Source of the DNA: Edaphochlamys debaryana
Lineage: Eukaryota > Chlorophyta > Chlorophyceae > Chlamydomonadales
Assembly (NCBI GenBank): GCA_016858145.1
Contig: JAEHOE010000039.1
Coordinates: 558,001 to 622,000 of the forward strand
DNA length: 64,000 nt
Reading direction: 5' to 3'
The notes below the pieces were generated by a model. That model worked only from the letters and a program-made list of their open reading frames with translations. It was not told the origin of the DNA and did no database searches. How positions within the stretch are numbered: position 1 is the stretch's first letter; each line of letters opens with the position of its first letter. The position numbers were made by a program, and so were the translations under genes. Below, in pieces: positions 13,001-29,562 of this stretch.

Positions 13001-16000
13001 ATGGGGCGGCTGCTGACGCTCGTCCATCTGCCGTACAGACGCTGCACGTGCTGATGCACGGCACGGGCCTCACGGCTCACTACGTGGACCGACTGGGGCT
13101 GCTGGCGGCCTACTGGGCGGCGGTGAGGGGGGTCCTTGAAGGGGAGGAGTCTGTAGTGGCTTACCCGGTAATTGGAAGGGGGGAAGGGAGGTCGCACGGG
13201 GTCGGGGCCGTGTGTGAGGGCGCTTCAGGTTGAGGGTGGCGGAGGGTGGGGGCGGGGAGGGTGGGCTTGGACAGGGTCCAGAGGGTCCGGAGCAAAGGGG
13301 TTCGCGGCGGACTGCCTCACCGTGCTCGGTGCGTGCTCGTGGCTGCCTCAGCGGCGCCAAACGGCTCCACTTGAGCATCCGCCCCAACCCCCCCATTCCC
13401 AGCTCCCAACTGCCAACCGCCAACCGCTCGCAGATCGTGCACGACCACGGCCACCCGGGCCTGACCAACGACTTCCTGATCTCCACGTGCGACCCCCTGG
13501 CGGTTCGTTATAACGACCGCTCCCCCTTGGAGAACCACCACTGCGCCTCCTCCTTCGCCCTCTTACTAAGGCCCGAGCTGGACGCCCTGGCGCACTTTGG
13601 GGCGGGGGACAAGGCGGCCTTCCGGAAGCAGGTGGGGGGCCGGGAGGGGCAGGGGGCGGGGGGGAAACAGGGCGTGTGTATGGGCGTGTCCGTGCCGCTG
13701 CGGCCCGAGCTGGACGCCCTGGCGCACCTGGGGAGGGGGAGACAAGGGGGCCTGCCGGAAGGAGGTGGGGAATGGTGGGGGGTTCGAGGTGGGATTCGGG
13801 TTCAATGGTCTGTGCAATGCAGTCAACCTTCCGCCCCACCGCCCTGCAGGTCATCGAGATGGTCATGGCAACGGACATGAAGCAGGTGGAGTGGGGTTGG
13901 GGCTGGCGGAGCACTCGGCCAGCGAAGTGTTGTGGGGTGACATTCAGCCCAGATAAGTGCTATAAGTGCACTCGCAGACTCGGGTTGCCGAGAGGCAATC
14001 GTGCATGTATTGGGGGCCTCTCACGCTCCCGCACGGCATGCCCCTATCCCCCCGTCCCCGGCCCTCCACGCCGACCCGTCCACCCTCGGCCCTTTCCCCA
14101 ACCCGCAGCACTTTGCCTTCCTGTCCCACTTCAACACCGCCCACCGCCTGGCGGCCTACAGCGCCGCCGCCGCCAACCCCTCCCACGCCGGGGGCCGCCC
14201 CGTGACGCGGTGAGGACCAGCCGGGCCCAGCCGGGCCCCCGTACGCCCGGGCCCACTGCGCCCGTACGGCCGGGCCCAAGCTCTGCCCCGGGAGCTTCCC
14301 CCTTGTCCCAACCAAGCCCCCGGCCCTGCCACTGCACGAACAAGCCCGTTCAGCCCAACAGTACAGCACAGACGCCCCGTCATTGCGCCCCTTCTTTCCC
14401 CTCGCCCCGCTCAGCAACAAACACCCCCTCGCCCCCCCCCGCCCCCCCTGCAGGCCCCGGCACGGCGCCGTGGTGACGGCTGCGGCCCACGGCGCGGCCT
14501 CGGGCGGGCCCCCGCCCCCGCCCGACCCCGCCGCCCCCCGCCCCCTGGACGATGCGGAGCGCATGCTGAGCCTGCAGGTGGGTGGGAAAGGGGGTAAAGC
14601 GTGTGTGTGTATGGGTGACGTGTCGGGGCGGTCCGTGGGTCCATGGACGAGGCGGAGCGCATGCTGAGCCTGCAGGTGGGGGGGGAGGGGGGGGCAAGAA
14701 GGCGGTTGGTTGGTGCGTGTGTTTTAGGGGCTGCTGGTGTCAGCCGAGCCTGTTTATATGGGCTGCGTCGCGCGGGAGACCATCCCCCGTCCCCCAATCT
14801 CCCTCCCCGATTGCCCCTCCCCCAAGTGCCCGTCCCCCCTTGTCCCTTCCCCCCCCCTATCCCCAGATCGCCCTCAAGGTGGCAGACATAGGGCACCTAG
14901 GGGAGGACCTGGATGTGCACTGCAGGTGCGTGCTTCGTGTGGGGAATGGGGTGCTGTCTTCTAAACAGCATGTGTGATGCTCTTGTCCACCTCAACGTGC
15001 GTGGGTTTGTTCAACGCGGCCGTCCACGATGCATGGCCACCCCCGATGATCCCCCACCCCCCTGCACTCACAGCCACCCCCCTCCCCCTTCTTTCCTCTG
15101 CCCCCACCCCCAGGTGGCTGGGGGTGCTGGAGGAGGAGTTCTTCCGCCAGGGGGACCGGGAGGCGGCCCTGGGGCTGCCCATTAGCCCCCTCTTTGACAG
15201 GGCCAAGCAGGGCGTCAGCAAGAGCCAGGTGCGTAGGGTGGAGTGGGATGGGGGGGAGGAGGAGTGTTTGTTGCTGAGCGGGATCGCGGAGGAGGAGGAG
15301 GCAGAGCAGGCGTCGGCGGAGAAACCTCCCCGTATCCACGCGCGTAGGCACGATTCATACGCGAAACCCCTCGCTTCCCCCCTCGCTTCCCCCCTCCCCA
15401 CAACTGTCCCTCCGTTTTCTCCTTCCTGCCTTCCCTTCCACCCCAGGTGGGGTTTTATGACTTCGTGGCGCTCCCCCTGGCCCACGCCCTCGCATCCGCC
15501 TTCCCGGGGGCAGCGCCCATCCTCGACTGCTTCCACGCCAACTACGGTGGGGGAAAGGAGGGGGGGGAGAGGGAGGGGGCCTGCTGGGGGGGGGGCCTGG
15601 GGTGGCAAGGAGTCTTCAGTCTGAGCTGGAACGCCGTGTTGATGAGATCCACCGAGGGGCGGGTGCCGTGCGCTGTGCGCCATGTGATGTGTTCTGGGGG
15701 GCTGTGCGGGCGGGCAGCGGGCGGCCGCGAGGGCGGTTGTGAGCTCGGTGCCTCATTCCCCACCCACCCCGTGGCGTGTCCTCGGCCTTCCCTTCCTCCC
15801 TCCCAGACCACTGGCGGGCCGTGGAGGCGCGGGCCGCGGCCGCCAACGCCCCTGCCGGGAACGGCGGCGCGCCGGGGGCAGCTGGGGGGCCCCAAGCCAC
15901 CGTGGCCAACGGGCACGGCAACGGGAACGGCAACGGCAACGGACGCGTCAGCAGCGACACACCCGCAGGGACAGGGGCAGGGGCGGCCGGCGAGGGGCCG

Positions 16001-16573
16001 GCGGGAGCTCTGGCGTCGTCCGCTGCGCTCCCGGTTGCCCGCGGCGCTGACGGGGCCGCCGGCGGCGGCGGGGGCGGCGGCGGCTGGGCGGCGGCGGCGG
16101 CGGCGGCGGCTCCGGTGCGGCGGGGCGCCTTCGCCAGTGTGTCCCTGGCGTTCGGGGCGGGGCGGCCCGCAAGCCAGCCATCGGGGAGGGGCTTCATGGC
16201 GCGGAGGTCGCAGGTGAGCGCTGCTGGGTCCCAGGTCTCCCGGGGCCGGCGGGCAAGGGGAGGGGGGGTTAGGGAGGAAGGCAGGGGGAGGGAGGACGGC
16301 AGGGGGGAGGGAGGAAGGCAGGGGGGAGGGAGGAAGGCAGGGGGGAGGGAGGAAGGGTGAGGGGTGGTATGCCTCCCATACCGGTGCTGCGTGACCCTTG
16401 CGGCCCGCAACGGACCTTGCCCCCGCGACCTCGGCTGCCTTTCCCTATACCCGCCCCCAGCCTCCTCCACCTCACCCCTGCTCCCGCGCCCCTCCCCCTG
16501 TCAGGAGCTCTCCCGCTCCCCCCCCATGGCGGCCCCCGCCCCCACCCGCACCAGCACGGAGCGAGTCAAGTAG
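7007..16573 (+). CDS. CHASE-domain transmembrane 3',5'-cyclic nucleotide phosphodiesterase (5' partial)
   Basis: Hydrolyses cAMP and/or cGMP to the 5'-monophosphate, here tied to a membrane sensor. Exons: 7007-7135, 7534-7698, 8100-8208, 8432-8688, 9069-9377, 9608-9784, 10086-10137, 10360-10520, 10843-11778, 11995-12063, 12286-12374, 12777-12855, 13039-13122, 13434-13631, 13850-13885, 14109-14209, 14454-14577, 14867-14925, 15114-15228, 15447-15546, 15807-16213, 16505-16573 (TAG); about 1274 aa from the first visible codon. TM helix 1 is at residues 16-35. A CHASE-like sensor follows to about 338 (VFPGPDEEGLMGADLL, SGPHRLADGS, ending WQLWVAPAKGGW), then TM helix 2 at 340-365. A 312-codon Gly/Ala-rich spacer comes next. 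The catalytic domain spans about 785-1120: YHNSTHAADVLQ, HDHGHPGLTNDF (the HD metal site), ADIGHLGEDLD and FYDFVALPLAHAL. The tail is low-complexity. The CHASE ligand and cAMP/cGMP preference cannot be read from the sequence. Confidence 0.88.
12491..12735 (+). repeat. Imperfect tandem duplication inside a phosphodiesterase intron
   Basis: Two diverged units in the intron between 12375 and 12776. Each carries GGTGTGTGGGGGC, then GCGGTGCTG, a C-rich CTCGG stretch, and an AACCACCAT(A/C) segment. The second unit runs directly into the CCAACCG tract at the 3' splice site. Confidence 0.6.
12727..12774 (+). repeat. CCAACCGCC-type minisatellite at a 3' splice site
   Basis: Units of CCAACCGCC and CCAACCACC run to two bases before the CAG acceptor of the exon at 12777, taking the place of a normal polypyrimidine tract. 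Confidence 0.75.
13399..13430 (+). repeat. CCAACTGCCAACCGCC minisatellite at a 3' splice site
   Basis: The same unit family as the tract at 12727 lies immediately before the CAG acceptor of the catalytic HD-motif exon at 13434. Confidence 0.75.
13632..13738 (+). repeat. Intronic sequence shared with an unrelated minus-strand gene
   Basis: The first about 105 bases of this phosphodiesterase intron, starting at the donor, closely match the reverse complement of about 49570-49677, which starts at the donor of another gene. The shared core includes GCGTGTGTATGGGCGTGTCC, followed by a stretch that resembles the adjacent phosphodiesterase exon (RPELDALAH). Confidence 0.8.
14407..14425 (-). repeat. 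Dispersed intronic element, reverse copy
   Basis: Reverse complement of the core TGTTTGTTGCTGAGCGG, 28 bases before the exon at 14454. Forward copies occur at 15261 and 40180. Confidence 0.6.
15261..15288 (+). repeat. Dispersed intronic element, forward copy 1
   Basis: A 28-base stretch containing TGTTTGTTGCTGAGCGG and then GATCGCG, identical to the stretch at 40180-40207 in the dihydroxyacetone kinase gene. It lies 32 bases inside the intron that starts at 15229. Confidence 0.8.
16273..16360 (+). repeat. Purine-rich minisatellite in the last phosphodiesterase intron
   Basis: About four units of roughly 21 bases built on GGGAGGAAGGCAGGGGGGA. It lies entirely within the intron between 16214 and 16504. 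Confidence 0.8.
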
Positions 16574-16982
16574 CGCCACCCCACCCCACCACCCCTTCAT
16601 AGAGAGGGGAGGAGAAGGGAGGAGGGGGTAAGCAGCGCCTCTCCCTTCGGAACGTTGGAATGGGGAGCGCTGCCCCTAAGCAAGGGGAGGAACTTCGAGG
16701 GAAAGGGGCGGAGAGGCGAAGGCTTCCGGGAGAGAGGGCACCAGCACACGGCACGGAGCGAACCCAGTTGCCCTGCCCGGGTGCAACCCAACTTAGGGGA
16801 ACCCAAGGGGAACCACGGCCAAGGGGAAGAGGAATGGTGGAGAAGGGGCGAAGGGGTAATGAGGACTGGGAGGTAGGGCACCAGCACGGAGGCATCGAAC
16901 CAAGCGGCGCCGTCCCATAACCCCCACCCCCCCTATTCTCGGGAGGGGAGGATCGCTAATTTTCTGAGGGGACCCCGTGTCG

Positions 16983-17037
<55 letters not shown>

Positions 17038-17039
17038 TC
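16983..17039. repeat. (GCGT)n microsatellite
   Basis: An uninterrupted run of about 14 GCGT units 3' of the phosphodiesterase gene. Confidence 0.95.
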
Positions 17040-17903
17040 ACGCATGGACTTGCGATTCACGCCCAGCCCTCGAGGAGGGCGGAGGTTCCCGTAGCCGTAG
17101 CTGCGGGTGGGTCCGGCCGGCTATGTCCAGGCCGAGGCGAGTAGACGCCTGACGAGCGCACCACCTCGTGTAGTGCGGGCTTCAAACGGATTAATGGCCG
17201 GGTGCGAGCCCGCGTGCCGTGGTGCGGGCTGGTGGTGGAGAGGGGTTGAGGGCTGTACGGAGCCAGACTCGAACATTGGGCCCCCTGGGGGGGACCACGG
17301 GGCTCAGCCCTTTTCCTGCCTTCTGGCAGCCACCCTTGTCTGAGGGGTTTACCTCGGGATCTCATGGGGGCTTGGACTGTTGTTGGACCTTGGGGCATGC
17401 TTTGTGGCAGGAGGGCTTGGACGTTATTGATGTACGGCAGAGATCACCTCTTGTGGGTTTGAGGGGGGGACTTTGAACCCTCTTTAAGGGAGAAGTGCAA
17501 GCAGGCAAGGCAGGTGGTTGGTGGTTGCGAGAGGGAGCCGTGGCTGGGGTCGCCTTGCGTGCTGATAGTTTATCGACGCTAGGGGGGCGGAACGGGCGGA
17601 AGATTAAAGGGCCGAGGGCCGTGTGCCGGGTTGCCTGGAGCGAGGAGGAGCGAAGGCACAGCACGCGCGGATCGAGGCTCGCCGTGCGCCAATTGGGCGG
17701 GGTGAAACGGGGCTGGTGTGGGAAGGGGGATGTGTGCGCTTTGAGGAAATCACTGCTGTTGATCCCACGCTCGCAGTATGGTAGAATCGGTAGGGCGCTG
17801 AGAAAGCACCTATCAACTTGGTTCATCTAGTTTCTTATGAGCTGCTGTGGCTTTCGCTGAGGCCTCCAACACTGCCAAAGTTTGACCTTTGACGCCGAAG
17901 CAG

Positions 17904-17930
17904 GCGGGGCGGGGCGGGGCGGGGCGGGCC
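17904..17930. repeat. (GGGGC)n tract
   Basis: About five GGGGC units. A related GGCGGGC(GGGGC) tract follows at 17974-17994. Confidence 0.9.
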
Positions 17931-19786
17931 GGAGGTGTGAGCATGTGAGCCTACGAGGACCCAATCGGTCTCAGGCGGGCGGGGCGGGCGGGGCTTCGGG
18001 GTCCTAGCTGAGTAGCAATAATGTCACGGGGCGCCATGAAGCATGCGGAATGGCGTGCCGCACGTGGCCCCGGGAGTGGCGAGACATGGATGGCTGGCTG
18101 GGGGTCGGCCCTGGGGGCGTCCGTACGCAACACACTCTTCTGAGAGATGAGTGGAGTCTCGGATGTCGTATTGCCGTCACAATTTGGCGGTGATGATGCG
18201 CAGTTGTACGACTTGTACCGCATGCGTCATGCACGGCCTGGCGGGTTTGTTTGTAAGAGGAGGGACGCGAGGGTATGAGACATGAGACACTGTACGGCAG
18301 CAAGCTCACTACTGTGGGGAGGATTGGAGGGTAACGGGCGGCCAACAGCTTGTCAGCCGGTCCATGCCTGCCTGCCAGCGCTCTCCTTGCCTGATTGACG
18401 CCCACATTGCCATGAGGCCCATCCGGATTTCAACCGGCCGGTCAAGCCCCGGCAGCCACGCAGGGGCAACGGCTGCTTGGGACCTCTCTCAATCTGATGG
18501 CGCCTCCGACCGTGCAGAGGGTTAGCAGAACAGAGGCCTGCGCCCGAGGCCGAGTGGGTCGAGGCTGGAACACCCCCAGCACCACCACGGCACCACCAGC
18601 GGCAGTACCGCTCTGAGCACCGCTTACAGCGCCTAGCCAGCAGCTGATGAGCTCGTATCGCCCGCCAGCACAGAGGAAGCATTTCACGGTTGCAGTCTCC
18701 GAAATGGAATCTTCGAGGGGACGGAAAGCGCGTGCATGTGCATTCCATCATTCCCATGTACTCACGGTAGCCCTGTACCCGGAGTGCACCAGTCGCCTTC
18801 GACAATCAACCAATATCTTCACGGTATGAATATGGGATCACGGATATGGATCACAGATACAATGATGAGCAGCGGGCAACATCCGAGCAACAAAGGGTCT
18901 CCGAGCGCTCCTGCCGCATTCGACCCAATCTATCATCACAATCGATGTGCAAACACCAGCCAGCCAGCCAAACACCACCCAGCCGTCGGCCCTTGAGATG
19001 CATCTGCCGTACAGGCCTTGAGCCCAGGCCCCAGTAGAGAGCCTCGGGCCCGCCCGCCGCCGCCGCCCCGCGTTCGTGGCTCGTCTCTCCGCCAAGTTGA
19101 TGTCGTCGTTAAACCGCCTACGCCGCCGCCTTGGCCGCCGCCTCGGCTGGGTCCTGTGGGCGGGGGTGGTAGGGTTTGAGTCGGGGGTTTGAAGCAGCGA
19201 TGCAGTGAGTGCACGCACGAGGGCACGGCCCGGTGTGTGTGGGTGCGGGTCAGGATGAGGGGTTGTGAGGAGGAGCAGCAGTGCAGGCCTCCGTCTGCCG
19301 GCAGATGCGCGAATGGTCAAAATGCGGCGCGAGTGCAGGCGTGTGAGCATGAGACCTGGCGGTGGGGGTGATGAGGCTGACGGTAATACTTGCCTGCTGT
19401 CCCACCAAGACGCGTGGACCGACTCGGCGTACCGTCCTGTCGTTGCCCCTGCCCTGAGGAGACTGCAGCCACCGCCCTGCCGCCACCGCCGCCCCCAGCT
19501 CCCCTCTCTCCCCAGCCCACCTCCCACCGTCCAACACAGGAATCCCAGGACTCAAGGTCACATGGTTGAGCACCCCACCCCCTTGTTCCTTGCAAAAGCC
19601 CGCCATCCCCGTCCCGTTGCAACCGCCCCCGCACCCCAACGTGCAGGGTCCAGTCCGTGTAGCCCCCAGCACCCCCCGCCCCCGCCCCCGAGCGCAGACC
19701 CACCGCACCCCGCTTACCCCGCCTACCCGTACATGACGTCGTCGCGCAGCACTCCCTCCCTTACCTGCAGGGGCCAATCCGCCCCC

Positions 19787-23211
<3,425 letters not shown>

Positions 23212-25153
23212 GCAACTCCGTAAATATGTAGCTGTGAAGCTGCAGAGATACGCTGATGGTCCTCGAGCAGTATCGCAAAAGGTTTACTCGAGCGCGAAGC
23301 GGCGCGTGTCGTCTTAAGCTGACAGGCTTATACAGACGATATCAATGCAAGCCACTCTATGCATCGCGCGAGCGGAACAGGTTACGGCTGCGATGGCGCA
23401 CGCCATGTCGGTTGACCAGATTCGTAAACGCGATTACTAGCGCCAGCGGCTGGAAACGTCCAGCCTCGTGCTTGCTAGGCTCAAAAGGTAGACCTGTTCT
23501 CCGTGGAACTTGCCGGCTGGCCGTCTGGGGATGCAGAGTTGGCGTTCAAGCTCGCGCTCCTACGGTCGAACTCACGGCCTTCTAGGCCTTCCGGCACCCA
23601 ACGAGTCTGCAGGCACCCCTTGCTGCGATGCTGGGGTTTAGGGGGTGTCGGGGGGGTGGTAAGCGACGCGAAAGTCGTTCGTGCCTTGTCGTGCTTGTCG
23701 CTCGGGCGCGCGAGGTCGTAGCAACTTAACGCCTTCGACGACACGTGCAAGACTACGACACGTCCGGCCTCTCGAGGCCACCGCACTGCGTCCTCGCGGG
23801 CCCCAGGCAGGCGGCCCCGCGGCACTAGAGAATAGTGGCATCACACATGCTTCCATCAACCCATACAAGTATGACCAGACCAGACCAGACCTGTGATAGG
23901 TGCGTCTCAAGAAGACAGGATGGAGGTGAGAGGCAGGTCTAGGCTTGACTCTCTTACGTCGTCGTCGCCTCCGTATCCGGGGTGGGTAGCGTGCCGCCAC
24001 AAGTGCCGCTACAAGATCCCATAGTCCCGGTCCCGGAGTCCCTGCTCCCGGATGAGCTCCTACCTCCACCGCTCCACGCCCCAGAGCTCCCCACCCGGCC
24101 ATAATCTACGGTACCGGTCTCAGGGCGTTGACCTCCAACCAACATCCCCCCTACTGGTAACCGTCATTCCCACCAATTACCCATGCGCTGTTAGACCTTG
24201 GACCCACCCTGCCTAGGGCCCCTGTCTGCAACCGCAAAGCTACGGCCGGTTTGGGCCTGGCCTGCCTAGCCTCCGAAGGCTAGCCCCCATAGTGCAGCCG
24301 TAAAGAGCCGCTTTCCCGGGCTTTCCACATAGATCCAGCCACAAGTACGGGGTGCCAGGCCAGAGGCCGAGCGCTACCTTGGCCCCGAAGCGCGTAAACC
24401 CTCGCCACATCGTTCACCACATCATTCGTTCTCCCACGCCGCCTCCGCCCGTCGCATTGTCAACAGCCGAAACTACCCTCGCCCCGGCCTGCGCTCCCCA
24501 CTGGAGCGCAGCCAGGCAGGCACCGAGCCCCGACACCAGGGTACAAGGAAAGGCACCGCAAGTGACGCCCGCCTCTGCCGCCACGAGCCCCGCCTCGAGA
24601 GCAAGCGCAGCTCCGATTAGAAGCAATGCGCCGCCGTTGCCCCGCCCTATGCCGACGCCAGCGCCACTGCCTTGCCCGACACCTCAGCGGGATCCTGCGG
24701 GGGTGGAGGGGGGGGGCCGGGAAGCGGGAGGCGCCGGGGTCAGACCTCAGGTGGGGCCCCGGCCCATGCCATCCACGTGTCGTACGGGGTACGACAACGA
24801 CCTTGCCATGCGGATCAGGCAGGGGGATGCAGGGGAACCGGGGGGAATGGCGCCCCGGCCTCGCTGCTGTGTTGCCATCAGATGGGTCACACCCTGCATG
24901 CTGGCCTCCTGCACCGTCTCTGGCAGGTGGGCACGCAGGCCCCCCCATCCAAGCTCACCTACGCCCCCCGGCTCAGGGCCTGCCTGCTCGGACGCAGATC
25001 GCTGGCCCAGCCCCGGCTGTTGGGAGAGTCCGGCGGTGGAGCAGAGAGCGCGCCGTGCTCCGGTCCGTGCTTCAACCGCCGCCCCCGCCGCCTTTTCACG
25101 CCTCCCCCCCAACACTAGCAGTCCGCGCCTTCAACGCACGCATGCACGCACGG
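23212..25153. other. Spacer between the tandem OYE genes
   Basis: Holds the 3' UTR of copy A and the promoter of copy B, which lie on the same strand. A four-unit GACCA repeat lies at 23872-23892. A long + strand open frame at 24352-25356 shows no family motif and runs antisense across the last exon of copy A, so I treat it as non-coding. Confidence 0.45.
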
Positions 25154-28564
<3,411 letters not shown>

Positions 28565-29562
28565 GAGGGCCAAGCGACAGAAATGTATCGGATGGGAACG
28601 CGGAGCTGGTACGTGTGTGATGTTTACAGGAATGTACGCACGGTCCCACGGCAGAATGTTGCAGGATGGGCGGGGTCTTAGACGAGGCTTCAAGGTTTCA
28701 CGAAAATACACGAGGCTATATATATGGCGCGCCGGGCGGGGTTATGACTGCCACCCGGAGGGCCGGGCTTTGTTACCCGATTTTGAAGGGTCGATTACGT
28801 GTGACCGACCGACGCCCGGACGTGCGGGAACCTAGCTTTTTATTCTTGGATGTCTAGCAGGTTAAGTACATGTTACACTGCTAGGCTGGGCATGGCTGCT
28901 ATCGCCATAGTGGTGCGGCCGTCGCCGCCGGCCGCAGTTTGTTTGGGGTATCAGGTTCAGAAGCTTGATGACTTCGACGAGGCATGCTCACCCTGCCACA
29001 TTGTTGTTGGTTAAGCAGCGAGTCATAGCACAATTAGCCGCCGGTGTATCGCGACCTTTGTTGTTGATTTAGCATCCATTGACTTGTCCCTGGCCACGCC
29101 CCGACGACTTCAGCACAGCGTACGCGCACTCCAACGAGCTAGGCCAGAGTATGCGCTTTCCGGGTCCTACCCGGGCACTACCCGAAACTTCTTAGCCAGA
29201 GGCGAGCTCCTCTCCCGCTTACCATCATCGCAGCTAACCTGACCCCCCGCTTCACCAGCCCCCACCCACCTCACGAACGTAGCTTCACCTGCCCCTCGCC
29301 CCCGCTCCTGCGTTGCATTGCCTGGTCATGACCTCTCTCAACCTTCTGCTCGTATGGCCCGCCTGATCCACCCCGCAATGCCCCCCTTCCCCCCCTTGAC
29401 TGCCTCTCCTCTCCCCACCTCCGCCCCCATTACACCAGAGTGGTCGCCACCTCCTGCATTACCCCTCCTCCCCGAAGTCCCGTTCCCTCGTTGCCTCATC
29501 TCTCCCCCCGTGCTTCTCCCCCTCCCCTCCCCTTCACCGCCCCCCCACCCCTCCCGCCCCCC
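28565..29562. other. Spacer between the LRR gene 3' end and OYE copy A
   Basis: Upstream region of OYE copy A (28564 leftwards) and 3' region of the LRR gene. No coding motif was seen. TATATATA at about 28718-28725, some 155 bases upstream of the copy A start codon, is a possible TATA-like element. Confidence 0.4.

Larger units (their letters stand above)
16574..19786. other. Gene-poor region between convergent genes
   Basis: The phosphodiesterase ends at 16573 on the + strand, and the reductase on the - strand ends near 19787. No conserved exon was recognised between them. The region holds a GCGT microsatellite, GGGGC-rich tracts and, at its right end, degenerate copies of the last reductase exon (19636-19662, 19749-19781). 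Confidence 0.5.

Noticed and set aside
16983..17039. GCGT array as a CRISPR-like or regulatory array
   Set aside because: It is a simple microsatellite with no spacers.
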